Of a stretch of 64,000 bases of DNA, positions 12,201-24,108 are shown in pieces (position 1 is the first letter of the stretch; the number at the start of each line of letters is the position of its first letter). A model generated the notes under the pieces. The model made no database searches and was not told the origin of the DNA. It saw only the letters and a program-made list of their open reading frames with translations. The stretch comes from Amylostereum areolatum (Eukaryota; Basidiomycota; Agaricomycetes; Russulales; Stereaceae). Both the position numbers and the translations under genes were made by a program. The stretch spans positions 186,001 through 250,000 of the forward strand of contig SAXG01000005.1 of assembly GCA_012932865.1 (NCBI GenBank), written 5' to 3'.

Positions 12201-13050
12201 AGCAGCGCATGTCGACGATCAGCAAGAAGATTGGGCATGGGGTCGGGAGACGGAGCAGCTTGAGTTTGCAGAGGACGAGCTCGATGCCTGGTACGCTGTT
12301 CTCCGTCCCTTATGTCTTTCAGGGCTGGCAACTAACTGCTTCATGTGCGTTGTGCAGCCGAATTCTATGCTGTTCAACAGTACCAGGCGTCGTCCATCCA
12401 TTCCCGAAGACATAGTCCCTATGCATCCACGAATGAACTGCCCGGTCCCGAGTCGCCCCCGCCACTGCCCCCGCCGTCTATCCCACCACGAGAACGGGGT
12501 GAGCATTCGAAGAAGGGGCGGAGGATGCTCAGCGACTTGTGGCTTATGAGCGCCGCAACGTTTCGACGGTCAGGGAAGATCGAGCAGGCGAAGGGCGCGA
12601 TCCAAGAGGCGGAGGTACAAGACGAGGCGAACCCGGGGGTCTGGGTGCAGGTACGTTCATCTTTCAACACTTTCGTGCACTTTCTTACCCACTTGCTTCC
12701 AGCTCGGCCTGTATCATACAGCGCTGAACCAGACCCATCGCGCGATCCAGGCGTTCAACAAAGCGCTCTTCATCGCGCCCGATCACGTCCCTGCGACAGT
12801 GCACCTCTGCCAGGCATACCTCGCACAGGCCGACGCGGACGCGGACGGCGTCGATCTGGCGGCGGGAATGCTTGCAGATCTAACTGAGGGCCCCGGGTGG
12901 GACGTCGCAGAGGCGTGGTATTTCCTTGGACGCGCAAACGGCCTGCGTGGCGTGCGTGCGCGGGAGCGGGAGTGTCTTTGTTATGCGCTTGGGTTGTCGG
13001 AAGGGCGTCCTCTGAGGGATGTGGGCGTTGCGTTGGGGTGGTGTCTCTGA
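9226..13050 (+). CDS. YPP1: Ypp1/TTC7-like TPR protein (PI4-kinase Stt4 complex scaffold)
   Basis: Large TPR-repeat protein of the plasma-membrane phosphatidylinositol 4-kinase complex in yeast. ATG at 9226 (MANNMKEKHYWNQLRTAL). Later exons show FPKAGERNIKVEELVDL, ILWWATRLTFNSPLVFRHM and TLRLYVQVVSKARE, TPR-like helices (SAYYHLALALYRPIPERDL, IRYWHLLGLLLVASEDN), a disordered Ser/Pro/Lys linker (about 11490-12500), then C-terminal TPRs (LGLYHTALNQTHRAIQAFN, HVPATVHLCQAYLAQADA) and a stop at 13048-13050. The intron near 11874-11963 (GTGAGG...TTAG) joins to ESTPNSPTRPSMNFHD. Near 10440-10520 the frame changes and I could not find a good intron. Convergent with MFS copy 2. Confidence 0.8.
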
Positions 13051-13238
13051 TAGGCGCCAGGTGTTCCCGCTTGTGCTTATGGATAGGCTTGACGCGTTGT
13101 GGGGGTGGGTCCGGATGCGCGGGGGAGTCCATAATCAGTGGTTTCATACAACCGTTATACCCATTCACTATCACATACACCGGCTACATAACACATATCC
13201 GATTCAATTGTAAAACTCGTGAAGGATGGGTGATCCAG

Positions 13239-15013
13239 CTAGACTCTCCAGGGCTTGGCGCCGGGGGTGAGGTGCTTGTTGCGGCGGCTGTAGATGATAC
13301 GCAGGAGCGCGATGATGACCGCGCCGAGGAGCATGAATGCGGCGTTGGTGAAGTGGCCCGTGTGGTACGCGGGAACTTCGTTGGGCTTATAGATGAACAA
13401 GCCTGTATCCCGAGTTGGAGGTGACGATCAGCTGTGCCAAACAGAGGGAAGAGGAGAGGAGACCCACCGGTGATTTGACCCGCGGTGGCAAGCGTGATAT
13501 TCATGGGCACGCCGAGCGTCATGGCACTCGTACCGCGAAGGTTGACGGTGAGGTAGCTGAGGAGCAGCGGGTTGCAGGCGTACGCGAAGGACGCAGTGAA
13601 GCACAGGACAATATACCGGGCGACAAAGTTGGTAGGCGGGATTGCGCCTGCCAGTGTGTCGATTTTAGTAATTTATATGGCACGCGAAAAGACCAAGATA
13701 CTCACCCTCGACAATAAAAAACACGCCCGAAAGCGTCGAACATATCAGCGCCAGCATCGACCATCGTTCATACCGATCTGCGGCCCACGAGATGCACACC
13801 GTGACCGCGAACGCGGCCGCGAAGGGCGGGACAGTGAACAGCTGCGCGTTGAGGCCCTTGAACCCGAGCTCTGACACGATCGTGGGCGTGAACAAGGAGA
13901 AGCTTGAGAAGGCCGGGGACACGCAGCGGAAGACCAGGTAGTGCAGGTACAGCCGCCAATCGAGCAACGTCGCGATCGTCTCTGCGCGCGAGATGCGTGC
14001 GAGGCCCTTCGGGGAATCCGTCTTGAGCCGCTGGATCGCGAGGGCGCGCTCGGAGACCGTGAGCCAGCGTACAGTCTCTGGGTAGTCCGGGAGGATGCCG
14101 AGGACGAGGAGGGAGAGAGTACAGGTGAGGGCGCCTTCGAAGAGACAGAGCCTGGCATTCAGATGGTCATTGAGGAGGGATTATCCAGATACGAGGTGCT
14201 CAACGTACCATTGCCACCCTTTGACACCACGCGCCCCGTCCAAGTATCCTATGCCGTATGCGATCGCCCCGCCAAACGCCCCACCAACCGTCGTGCTGGC
14301 GGAGATGAGCGCGATGCGGAGCGCGCGCTCGCGCGGCTTGTACCAGAACGTGAGGAAACAGATGATGCCAGGGAAAAATCCTGCTTCGAATGCGCCCATA
14401 AGGAAGCGCACGGCGGCGAGCCGGCCGAAATTCGTCACAGAGGCCTGAATCATGGTCATCACGCCCCAGCCGAACATGATGAACGTGAACCAGCGGGAGG
14501 GGAAGAATCGTTTGAGCATGTAGTTTGACGGGACTTCGAAGATGGCGTAGGCGACGAAGAAAATGACGAGGGCGTTGACGTATTGAGAGTTGGATATGCG
14601 CAGGGTCTGTTGGAGGGAGTCGTTGTGGTCTGCGTTTAGGATTTTGGCGTTTCCCTGGTGGAGATGCGGTGACCGGTTAGGGCTTGGGGAATGGGAGAAG
14701 GATGGAAAAGAACTCTTACCATGTTAGATCTGTCCAGGGAGGAGGCAACGTAGACGATCATCGTGGTGGGAATAATCCGCATGTCGAGGCGTCGTACGAG
14801 TCTGCGACAAGAAATAAGCGTCTGTACAAACCACAAACCAAGGTGAACATACCGTTTCTCAGCCTTGACGTCGATGTCATATTTATCCGGCGCCGTCTCC
14901 AGCGCGTTCTCCACCTGACCGAGGGATAGCTTCTCTTCGTTCGACGCACTCAACGAGGGAGGGTTCGCCTCCTTCTCTGGCACCCCTGCTCTTGAGATGG
15001 GAATGATGGCCAT
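13239..15013 (-). CDS. MFS anion:cation symporter (allantoate permease-like), copy 2, intact
   Basis: Inverted paralogue of the copy at 7.1-8.8 kb, with the same exon plan. ATG at 15013 (MAIIPISRAG), TAG at 13239-13241. Exons read ..VKAEKR | RLVRRLDMRIIPTTMIVY | GNAKILNADHNDSLQQ.. | the LLDWRLYLHYLVF segment | AIPPTNFVARYIVLCF.. | LFIYKPNEVPAYHTGH.. ending GAKPWRV, as in copy 1. The stretch corresponding to the lesion in copy 1 is uninterrupted here (LFTPTIVSELGF). About 12 membrane helices are expected for the family. Probably a proton-coupled transporter of an organic anion, vitamin or ureide; the substrate cannot be read from sequence. Confidence 0.88.
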
Positions 15014-15504
15014 AATGAACGTAGAATCAGCAAAGTCGACCTGGACCGAGGGTTGATGCTCCGAAAGAGGAGCAAAACAAGGTGCTTTTCGCTGCCAGAT
15101 TCATTTTAAGTGATAGGCGGCGTATGTGTGGAGGAAGAAGGGTGCAATCTTTGCCCGCGCTCCAGGGCTATCGACGTAGCGCGGACGCTGATTAGAGTTA
15201 GAGTCTTCGAGCTTCGACAATTGAGTTGAACCAACCATGACAAAAGAGTCCCTTGAGCGGCTAGAGGAATATATACTCACCAGCACTGCTGTAGTGTTGG
15301 AGAGGGGTAAACCCCATTTTCGAACCCCGATGTGCGCCGGTGGCCTATGGTCAGCGAAAGGGCTAGATATCGCTAAGTCGTGTGGGTGAAGAATAGGAAG
15401 CAGGATAGGGTAAAAATACGGATTACGGGTACAAATCGGTGGTAACACCGCGATAAATGCTACGTGAAGATCATGAGGTTACAAGACACCCAAGGCGAGC
15501 GGCA
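15014..15504. promoter_or_regulatory. Upstream region of MFS copy 2
   Basis: 490 bp upstream of MFS copy 2 and downstream of the CH-like gene. About 15081-15195 is the reverse complement of the block upstream of copy 1. The rest has no gene. Confidence 0.55.
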
Positions 15505-17705
15505 TCACCGGATGTCTCCTCTGCGCTCGTCCACCACTGCGCGCACCCACCGCTCGAGCGCGCCCTCGAGCATCTCCTCCCACCCCTCATCCCGACGCGC
15601 AACCACCCGCGCGTCGAAATGAATCGGCCGCTCGTCGTGCGGAAACTTCACCGTCGACGGTGCATGCGCATGCGCATGTCCGTGTCCGTGCTCTCCCCCC
15701 GACGGTGGCAGCAGATCCGTCACCGGCGCCGCGGGCACCACGATCGGCAGCATGTACCGGATCTTCAGCGCGCTGCGAGCAATGCCGGTCAGCCCTGAGC
15801 ACTCGCCGCGGAGAGACGATCACTTACGCCGCCCACAGCCGGAGGTTGTCCGTCCGCCGGAATGTCCACGCCTTCTGGCCCATATCCGCATGCTCCCCCG
15901 CTGCCCGCGCCGCCTCCAGCGCGACGATGTCGTGGATCCCATCCTTGCTGATGTACCCCCACGGCTTGCGCGATCGGCGCACGCCGGTGTTGTACGCGAC
16001 GCACAGCAACTGCCCGGAAGACAGCACCTGCAGCAGTTGCTCCCTGTCCCCCGCCGGCGGCAGGAGCGGAAGCAGCGTCGGCGGCAGGAGCGAGGACAGC
16101 AGCGCCCGCGTCCGCGATTGGAGGTCGTCCTTGAACGACGCCCGCTTCGCCCACTCGGGCAGGTCTTCGTCGTCCACGCTCTCCGTCTCGTCTTCCTCGC
16201 TCACGGACGGCATCTCCTCCGGCTCCTCGGTCACCACCAGGCTGTGCATCGAGTCGAGCATGCCCGTGGACACCACGCGTCGGCCGCGCCGCGTCGACAC
16301 CGTGAACTCGTCGTCGGGGTGCTTGCTGGTGGGCGGCGCGCTCGCCCTGCGCCCCTTCAACCGGCCGTCCCGCTCGATCTGCTCCCGCCGCGCGAGCTTG
16401 TCCCGCTCTCGCTCCCATCCGCGCGTGCCGTCCCGCCTGCCCCCGAACAAGATGTCGTCCACCGCGTCGAGGTAGCGCCCGATCACCGCGCGCTCCTGGC
16501 TCACGGACTCCAGCTTGACGTCTTTCTTGTACAGCCACCCGCTGCCCAGGACGAGACGCTCGTCCCAGTGCTCGCGCGGGCCTCGCTCCTCGTCGCTGTC
16601 CTGCCGGAACTCGTCCTCCTCCTCCTCCCACACCAGAACCGAACCGTGCCGACCGGGGACCTGCATGAGGGAGAACGCGAAGGACGTGTCTGCGAACGAG
16701 CTGTCGCCGTCGTCATTCCCGTCCGACAGCTCGAAGGGCGATGCGACGCGGGAAGGGCCACCGTGCGAGCCTCCGCCCACGGATGCATGGTCGCTCTGCG
16801 CATCATACGCATCGTCCGACAGGGGTATTCGGGAGGACTCCTCAAGCGCGCGGAGCATGGTCAGGACTTCGAGCGCAGACCGCCGGATAAGGGAGAGTGG
16901 GTTGGAGGGGTCGTTCGGCTGGGAGACGAGCCGCTTTTGCGGCGTGCCGCTCGAGAGCGTCGTCGGCCGGAAATGGTGGCGGTCGCCGATCGCGGATTCG
17001 TCCGGGAGGGAGAGGAGGTAGTTTCGCACGGAGCGCACGACGCGGGTGGTGGACTTGAGCACGCCGAGGACGTCAAAGTCGGCGGAGGACCTGCGGATGT
17101 CGCCACCCAGCAGCCCCGGCTCTGGCGTCGGCGCCTGCACGTCCGGTGATTGGAGGGACCACATACGTTCCACCACGGCGAGGTCGTCGATGACGCCCGG
17201 TCTGAGATTTTCAGGGTCGACTTCGAACGTTCGCACGTAGGGCATCGAGGCTTGGGGCATCGCGGGAAGGGCGGGGGACGGAGGGAGATCGATCTCGGCG
17301 AGGCTGGCGAGAGACGGGTTGCTCTTGATGTGGGACTGTGCGCCTCCGAGCGCGGGGACGAGGCCCTTTCTCTGCGAGTTGGATCTTTCAGTGCGTCGAG
17401 ATCAGCGAGGAGGGCCGCGAGGAGGGAAGGGGTTCGTGCACGCACTCTTTCTTCGCCGCGATGCCTGTCTTGGTGAAGTAGTGCTGCAGATGTTCGATGC
17501 TCCCAAGCGCCATAACACTCTCCCGCTTTGCGGCACTCCTGCTGAACGGCTTCTGGGGCTTGTTCGTCGCGTTGATGTTTGGGTAGAAGGCGGCCTGCGG
17601 GCGCGACTTGCGCGGGCTGGGGTTGCTGCCGAGGGAGGTATCAGGGCTCCCTGTTGACTGAGGCGTCAGCGACGAGGGCGTGGTCGACGATGAGGGGCTC
17701 GACAT
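15505..17705 (-). CDS. Conserved fungal protein with a CH-like C-terminal module
   Basis: ATG at 17705 (MSSPSSSTTPSSLTPQ). Exon 1 gives a Ser/Pro-rich N-terminus and YPNINATNKPQKPFSRSAAK. A short exon follows (LLAALLADLDALKD), then a very long exon (about 17390-15826) and a last exon about 15753-15505 (ALKIRYMLPIVVPAAPVTD). The middle is acidic and low complexity (WEEEEDEFRQDSDEER). The end, LLQVLSSGQLLCVAYNTGV..WGYI..WTFRRTDNLRLWAAALKIRYML, has the leucine/LCxxYN pattern of calponin-homology-type domains; this is inference from pattern only. A His/Ala run (HGHGHAHAHA) follows. Function unknown. The antisense strand is also open over 460 codons, but shows no protein pattern. Confidence 0.7.
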
Positions 17706-18466
17706 AGTACGAGATGCGCAAGAGGTGCGGTGGAAAGTTGGAGAGAAGACGTGTTGGGCTGCGATGGGATTATTCCCGAGCGTGGGAATCGCAGGGAATT
17801 GAAAGTTTTGAACCCGCGTGGTGTTTCACAGAACTGCGGATGATTTTGATCCAGATTCGCGACGTAATTGCCGTACATATGGACATGCATTGTAAGTTAT
17901 ACGCTTTCGCGAGAAAGCTTCTTGACTTCTGCAAGTCCACCCGAGTGGAAGCCGGCTACTTGGCTGCTATGGGGAACGCGAAGGTTGCACTCAGGTAAGT
18001 AAGTAAGAGAAAGGCATCTGGATGCAATCTGGATGCAGAGCGGGCCACAGAATGACGGAGGAGGAACAGAGTGAGAGTAAGTATACATCGACAACAAGCC
18101 AGGCTATACGGCCTTACTAGACATATCAGCAAACAAGAACAACCTGCGGAAGACAGAAAGAGCGTTCGGAAGAGGAGACCGAGGAGACCGACACCAGGAC
18201 CTTCGGCCACGGTCGCTTGCCAGTATGGTCTGCACTGATCTGCCACCAGCCCCATGGCACGCGCGCCACGCTTTTCCTGAACACCCCCTCCTCGTCAGAT
18301 AAACCCATTCCCAACGTTCAGTCTTCCCGGAATGTTTCCCTACGATGGAATCCTCTCCGATCACCCCCCTCTTCCGGGTACATCATTCAATCTCGATAAC
18401 CGTTTGCTCCCGCACGTTGCCGCGTAGCTTTCGAGCCGAGGAAAGCCGGAATAATCACCATGGGTT
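17706..18466. other. Intergenic region, no gene seen
   Basis: About 760 bp upstream of the CH-like gene and downstream of the HTH/SAM-like gene. Short open frames only, none with domain signal. The 3' end of the SAM-like gene could extend slightly into it if the GGTGAGT near 18500 is used as a donor. Confidence 0.35.
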
Positions 18467-20204
18467 TCAAGACAGAGGCAAAAAAACCCCACTCACCACC
18501 TCCCGGAACTTCTTGTATTCGAACATCGTGAACCCCCGATCCCGAAGCGACTTCCCGATCGCTTCCAAAGACGCCTCGTCCATGTGGCGGAGAAGGTCGA
18601 GGTCGGTCGCGCTGGTGATGCCTTCGCAAACGAGCATCGCAAGGCGACTGGGATGCATGTCGAGAAGGTCGAAGAATTTTTTCATAGGGTGCGTGCCCGT
18701 CGGTATTTTGCGACATGTCTGTTTGCGGATAATGGGCACGGTCCGGATGAGGGAAAAGTAAAGTGATATCGCACCTTTGACGCCGTGGTAGTCGTGAGTG
18801 GCGTGTTGTTGCCAGTGGACTCCACCTTGACTGTCTGTGCGTGCCGGCCATCTTTCTCTAGAGCAGGAGCGGGGGAAGTGATCTCCTGACTAGCGTCGAC
18901 TCCCGTGGTCGTCTGTGGCACAGCTTCTCGACACCATCAATATAAAAGTCTCCTGGCAGGAAAAGAGTCCACATACTGATCAGCTCCCCAAGGCCCGGAT
19001 TTACTGCGATGGGCTCGCAAACTTGGCCTCCAGCAGCCTCTGCTCGAACATCGTTCGCAAGTGTATCCAGGAACTTGTCCACTACGGAGCATGACCGTGA
19101 CATATCAATACCTGCAACTCTTCCACTTCAGGAATAGAGGAACGTACCCAACTGTGACGCTGTCAGCTCCTGGTCGCTTTCCTTGGCGGAGACATTCCCG
19201 ACGTTCAAGATGCGCTTCAAGGACGCAGCCCGGTGTACCAGCACCGGCCAAGGATCACGTTCCGATTGGGTGCCAGTGCTGCCCTCCTTCAGTGCGTTCG
19301 TTGTTGGACCATCCAACTTTTCGACGAGGGTAGTTGTGCTGGACGCGGAGATTGTGGAGGGCCCGGGCACCGTCGGTGGCGAAAGGTCCGCTGGCTCGGC
19401 GTCCGAGGACGACTGGGAAGAGAAGGGTGATTCAGACGACCTGCTATAACGAAGAGCAGGCCTCAGAGGAAGACAAGGCCGCTTGCTCCTATGCTCGTCT
19501 AAGTCCTTCGTCTCAGGCTCCGCCGACGTCGACGGGCCCGTAAAATCGATGTATTCCAACTCCTCGTCTTCGTCGTGCGTTTTTCCTGGTCCCGACGCCT
19601 CCCCTTCCTTGAGATACTCCTCGAGAAAGCGTTTTCGGCGTGCTTCCGCTGCGGGAGAGACGGATATGCGAACCTCTGTATAGACCGCGGACAACGGGTC
19701 GATCATTAGGACGACAAACCAACAAAGGAGCTACTCACGCGGCGCACGCTCTCCCCTCAACCTCGCAGACATCCGCCGCGATCCGTTCCGCTCGCACTCG
19801 CCCGCCTCAGATCCCCGCCAATAGACATACTCCCCATCCGGCTCTCCGCACTCATCATCCGACTCGAACACCAGCGGCATCCCCGCACATGACGATGTCG
19901 GCGTACCCACACGCGTCTCTTCCTCGCTCGACGAGAACTCGTAGCTCACCGCGTCGTCCTCGAGCTCCTTTCCGCCGCCCTCGCCGACCTCGGGCATCTC
20001 CTCGAAATGACTGCCGGCGAGATAGAGCGCGTCCTCTGCGAGGACGTCATCCATATCGTTCCGCACGGCCGCGCGAACGCATTTAGGGCCGCACTGGAAC
20101 AGTCCTGCGAGCTTCGCTTGAGAGCTGCCTAGGAGGTAGGCACGTCGGACGGCGGCGCGGGCTGCGCGCGAAAGCTTCAGTCTAGCGTTTCGTGCCCCCG
20201 GCAT
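18467..20204 (-). CDS. Conserved fungal protein with N-terminal HTH-like and C-terminal SAM-like segments
   Basis: ATG at 20204 (MPGARNARLKLSRAARAAVRRAY). Residues 10-55 read like a helix-turn-helix (AYLLGSSQAKLAGLFQCGPKCVRAAVRND), followed by acidic disordered sequence. The next exon (about 19706-19128) has an Arg-rich coil (AEARRKRFLEEYLKEG) and a Ser/Thr-rich linker; a small exon gives VDKFLDTLANDVRAEAAGG. The last exon (about 18700-18467) is a helical bundle, FFDLLDMHPSRLAMLV..ATDLDLLRHMDEASLEAIG, resembling a SAM domain. I do not recognise the protein. The combination suggests a DNA- or chromatin-associated role, which is a guess. Exon joins at 18780-19100 are approximate. Confidence 0.6.
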
Positions 20205-20445
20205 TGAGGTGATGGGGAGAGAAAGAGCGGTATCGTAGCTGGGTGAGATATATATCTCATCCGTCAGTCGTTCGACGACGCCGCGAGGATCGGGTCAAAG
20301 GGCACGCAAGGGCATGGGCCAAGGTGAAGTTACCACAACCCTGAAGCAATTCGCACGCGCCTCGACGATCCCATCGAGCGCACCAACCAAGCCGTCCGCA
20401 TTGCAAAAGTCGTATATTTTTCCATCGTTGGGAGGTGTTCTACTT

Positions 20446-22235
20446 CTACAGTCGCCACGGCCGATTTTCAGGGCTGAGGGCGCGATTTCGGCGGACGTAC
20501 ACGTAGTGCAGGACAATAACGACGAGCGTGCCTAACAGACAGAAACCTGCGTTGGTGTAATGCCCTGTAGGGTATCCGGGGGCCTCGCTCGTCTTGTAGA
20601 TGTACACGCCTAAGGTGCGCGATCAGTGACGCAGAGTACACACGGACGGCCGACATACCAATGATCTGACCGATCTGGCCAATGGAGACATTCAGAGGAA
20701 CACCGAGAGTGGTTGCACCGGTGGTCCGAAGGTTACCCGTAAGCCAGCTGAGGAGAGGAGGGATACTAGCGAAGGCAAATGATACGGCCAGGATGAGAAC
20801 ACCGTAACGAGACTTGAACGCGGTGGGGGGAAGAGCGCCTTTAGAAAGGACGTTAGAGGCGGAAGATTGGATGGAGTAAACGCGAAAGGTACCTTCGAGA
20901 ATGAACGCGACGCCGGCGATGAGGAGTGACCCTCCCGTGGCAATTGAGCGCGCTTCATGTCGGTCGGCCAACCGCGCGACGACGACGGTGACAACAAACG
21001 CCACGCCGTACGGCGGCACAGTGAAGAGTTGAGCGTCGAGGCCATTATATCCCAATCCGGCGACGATGCTGGGTGTGAAGAGCGAGATGCTTGAAAACGG
21101 CACAGAGATGGTAATGTAAACGAAGTAATGGAGGTACAGTCTCCAATCGACAAGCGTTGCTTTAGCCTCTGCCCAGGTGATCTTCTCGTGGCCAACAGTG
21201 CGGTCGCCTTGGAGTCGGTTGATAGCGAGCTCGCGCTCTTCTTCAGAAAGCCACTTCTCCGTCTCGGGGAAGTCGGGAAGGATGAAAACGACGATGGTGG
21301 CGTATATGCAAGAAGGAGCACCTGCAATAATTTCAGAACAAACGCGAGGAAGCGGAGCTGAGCGTAGAGCGTACCTTCGAGCAAGAATAGCCATCTCCAG
21401 GCCTCGAGACCGCGGACACGGTTCATGTGGCCAACCCCAAACGCGATAGCACCACCGAATGCACCAGCGAGCGTCGCGCACGCTAAAATGAGAGCGATAC
21501 GGACGGCCCGTTCACGAGGGGTATACCTTTGAACATGATTCAGCCTGGGTTTGAACCAAAGACGAGTATGAAGGAACGCACCAAAATGTCAAAAAGTAAA
21601 CCATGCCCGGAAACAAGCCCGCTTCAAACACCCCCAACAAAAAGCGCACGCTGGCCAGGCCGCCAAAGTTTGATACGGAACCAAGGATCATAGTCATTGC
21701 ACCCCAAGAGAACATGAGGAGGGAGAGCCAGCGCGAGGGGCGGAATTTCTTGAGCAGGTAGTTGGACGGGGTCTCAAAGACGGTGTAGGAGACGAGAAAG
21801 ATCATGAGGGCGTTGAGATACTGCTTGTCCGTGATCGAGAGAGACTGTTCGAGCGAGTCGCCCTCGCTGGCATTGAGCACTTTCGCATTTCCCTAGACAA
21901 GAATCAGAGGCCGCAATCTGAAAGGGAGCTAGAGACATACAATGTTGGATCGGTCGAGGAAGCAAAGAAGGTAGATAAGCATGGTCGTAGGAATAACCCG
22001 CTTGTCTATTCGCCTCACGAGCCTATACGCGAGATTTTCAGCAAATTGACAATTTCAGATGTGTGCAAAGCACGTACCTTCGCTCAGCCACATGGTCCAC
22101 GACATAGTCCGCCTCTCCTTTCCATTTGCTGCTCGCCCTCGAGATATTCTCCACGTCGGCCTTACAGTCGTCGGATGCGGGGTAGTACGCCATGGGGGTT
22201 GGAGAGAAGAGCGGCGAGCGAACGCCCACTGGCAT
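20446..22235 (-). CDS. MFS anion:cation symporter (allantoate permease-like), divergent third copy
   Basis: ATG at 22235 (MPVGVRSPLFSPTPMAYYP) or, by analogy with the other copies, at 22193 (MAYYPASDD). TAG at 20446-20448 after SPENRPWRL. Exon order mirrors the inverted pair: VAERR | LVRRIDKRVIPTTMLIYLLCFLDRSNI | GNAKVLNASEGDSLEQSLS..FLTFW | YTPRERAVRIAL..WLFLLEG | APSCIYATIVVFILPDFPETEKWL.. | ALPPTAFKSRYGVLILAV.. | VYIYKTSEAPGYPTGHYTNAGF. An extra intron splits the region near 21530-21600. All expected motifs are present and in frame, so it looks functional. Same strand as copy 2, about 5 kb away. Confidence 0.88.
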
Positions 22236-22817
22236 AGGACCGGTCCTTTAAAGCCATTCATAGGCGACAATCAAAGATGGGACCGATATTGCTTGTCTGC
22301 ACATTAAGAAAGTCAGTGGGTCAGATGCTCACTTGTCAGGGCGCTGGCGGAATTGGCGGAAGTATATGGTGGGATCACGTACAAGAGCAATATTCAGTCC
22401 TGTGACACGGAGACAGAGATGCTAAAGAGCCCTTCAGCGAGTATGCGACCCAAAATTAATGTAGAGATCCAACATGTGGGCAATGAAGCTTGAAGGCGAG
22501 AGCAGCCGGAAGGATGAAAACGGTGATGCCAGATGGGCCAGTGCAAAGCAGCAAACAAAGGCGTTAAGTAACTTGCCCGGCCCGGCCCGGGACAATGAGC
22601 GAATCACGTGGGAAACCCTCCCCGCGACGCTTGTAAGTATGTACTAACTACTATAGTGGGGCACCGGTCAAATCCCCGTGGTCTGGAATACATCGTATAT
22701 TGTATATAGGTTAGGCAAAAGAGTTCATCACTTTACTTGGTAGGTAAAGATTCGTACAACTTACCAACCAAGTGCACCACCCTCTGCATACAAAACTCCT
22801 TGCAAAAACAGCAAGTG
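22236..22817. other. Intergenic region with an E-box
   Basis: 580 bp upstream of MFS copy 3 and downstream of the APH-like gene. It contains CACGTG (about 22606-22611), the core site of fungal bHLH regulators such as Pho4 or Cbf1. No gene seen; use of the site is not shown. Confidence 0.35.
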
Positions 22818-23778
22818 TTAATTAATACCACCCCATGTCTGCAAATGCCACGCAAAAGCCATGAATACGTCCTCATCAGAGTTTCCGGTGATGGACTGAA
22901 GATAAGTCACCCGATCGGCCGGCGAGTCGTCCCACAAGAGCAGAAACCGCGGCTTCCCATATTCCCAAAACTGCGGCATCCATCCTGCCTGCTCCCAATC
23001 AATGATCGCCACTACCTTCGCCTCGGTTCGCGAAACAATGATGTTGCTAAAATGCAGATCTCCGTGCGTGAACACAATCGGGGCATCGAAAGGAAGTCGA
23101 GGTACGTCGTTCTCTTCGGCCCAATCCCATTTTTGCTCGGGTATTCGTGTGAAGAACTTGTAAAACTCGCGAACGGTTGGGAACGCCTCTCGTACGCGAC
23201 CAAGGATAATTCTGTCGTTAGAGACTTGTCCTCCAATGGCACCTTCATAGACAATATACACGTCAGATGACGGATGCGAAAAACATTGAGAAATGAGGCT
23301 CACCGATAAATTTGTCTTCAGGGGGACGTTGCAAACGTCCAAGAGAGCGAATCATCGCGCCAAGCTCGTTGCATACAGCGGCTCTCTCCTCATCGTCCAG
23401 AGATGGCCATCTCTCTTCAAGTGTGACCCCGTCGACAAGCTCCATGAACACGTAGAGGTCGTCGTCCCCTTCGCGCCGCCATCCGTACACCTCTGGTACG
23501 CGCACCTCAGGCAGAAATCGGCGTAGCGCCCACAGACATTGTCCCTCGGCTAACGAGGCCCCAACGTTTGATGCCTTGATTTTCTTCACAGCGAGCGACA
23601 GCGCCGGGAATACAGAAATCGAATGGTTGAATCCAGGAAGAGTGCGGGCGAGGATTTCGGTTGCAGAGGGAAGGTTGGCTACTGTGTGGCTTTTGAAGAA
23701 TGTCGAGTCCAGGAAAAAGGCCGTGTCATCTCGAGGCAGCGAGTCGATTGAGATGGTGATAGATGGCTTCGTCGACAT
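22818..23778 (-). CDS. APH-fold phosphotransferase family protein
   Basis: ATG at 23778 (MSTKPSITISIDSL); stop at 22818-22820 after TWGGIN. One intron near 23300-23250 joins PPEDKFIG to AIGGQVSNDR. Motifs: VFMELVDGVTLEERWPSL (hinge), FTHGDLHFSNIIV (catalytic HGDLxxxN) and IIDWEQAGW (metal-binding DW). This is the aminoglycoside-phosphotransferase/choline-kinase-like fold that is greatly expanded in basidiomycetes; substrates are mostly unknown and nothing implies drug resistance here. It is the last gene before the transposon island. Confidence 0.88.
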
Positions 23779-24108
23779 TCGGGGTTAAGCGTGGTTGTTG
23801 TTAACGCTAAGGATCGTCTTAGGAGTAATCAAGCGGAGAGGTCCGGCCTGAGATTCATCGACTCAGGGGGCCTGTTCGCAAAACAAATAAAGCCAAATAG
23901 ACGCCGCCCGTTCTGCCATCTAGGTTGAAGTTCCAGCTAGTAAGTAACAGCAGCTACATCAGGGATCCTACCCCCTAGTTATTGAAGGTAATTGACCGTA
24001 ATTGTGCTCAGTTACCGTCAATTACCATCAGTTACTGGAAGTTGGTAATTACAGCAAATTACGTAGGTCAGCCTGAGTTATTTTTTTTACTTGAGCATAG
24101 TTACTTGT
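23779..24108. repeat. AT-rich flank with GGTAATTG inverted repeats
   Basis: No gene. Contains a near-palindrome at 23987-24026: GGTAATTGACCGTAATTG, a 4-nt loop TGCT, then CAGTTACCGTCAATTACC, plus further GGTAATT copies. The same motif occurs inverted just after the transposon (about 31338-31410). It is therefore the split pre-insertion site of the LTR element and may itself be a small palindromic repeat. Confidence 0.6.

Noticed and set aside
15752..17149. 465-codon plus-strand open frame antisense to the CH-like gene
   Set aside because: Arg/Pro/Ala-rich mirror of a GC-rich coding exon with no domain; the minus strand has the coherent protein.
22818..23778. Antibiotic-resistance gene (APH)
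   Set aside because: The fold is shared by large fungal families of unknown substrate; sequence gives no evidence of aminoglycoside specificity.
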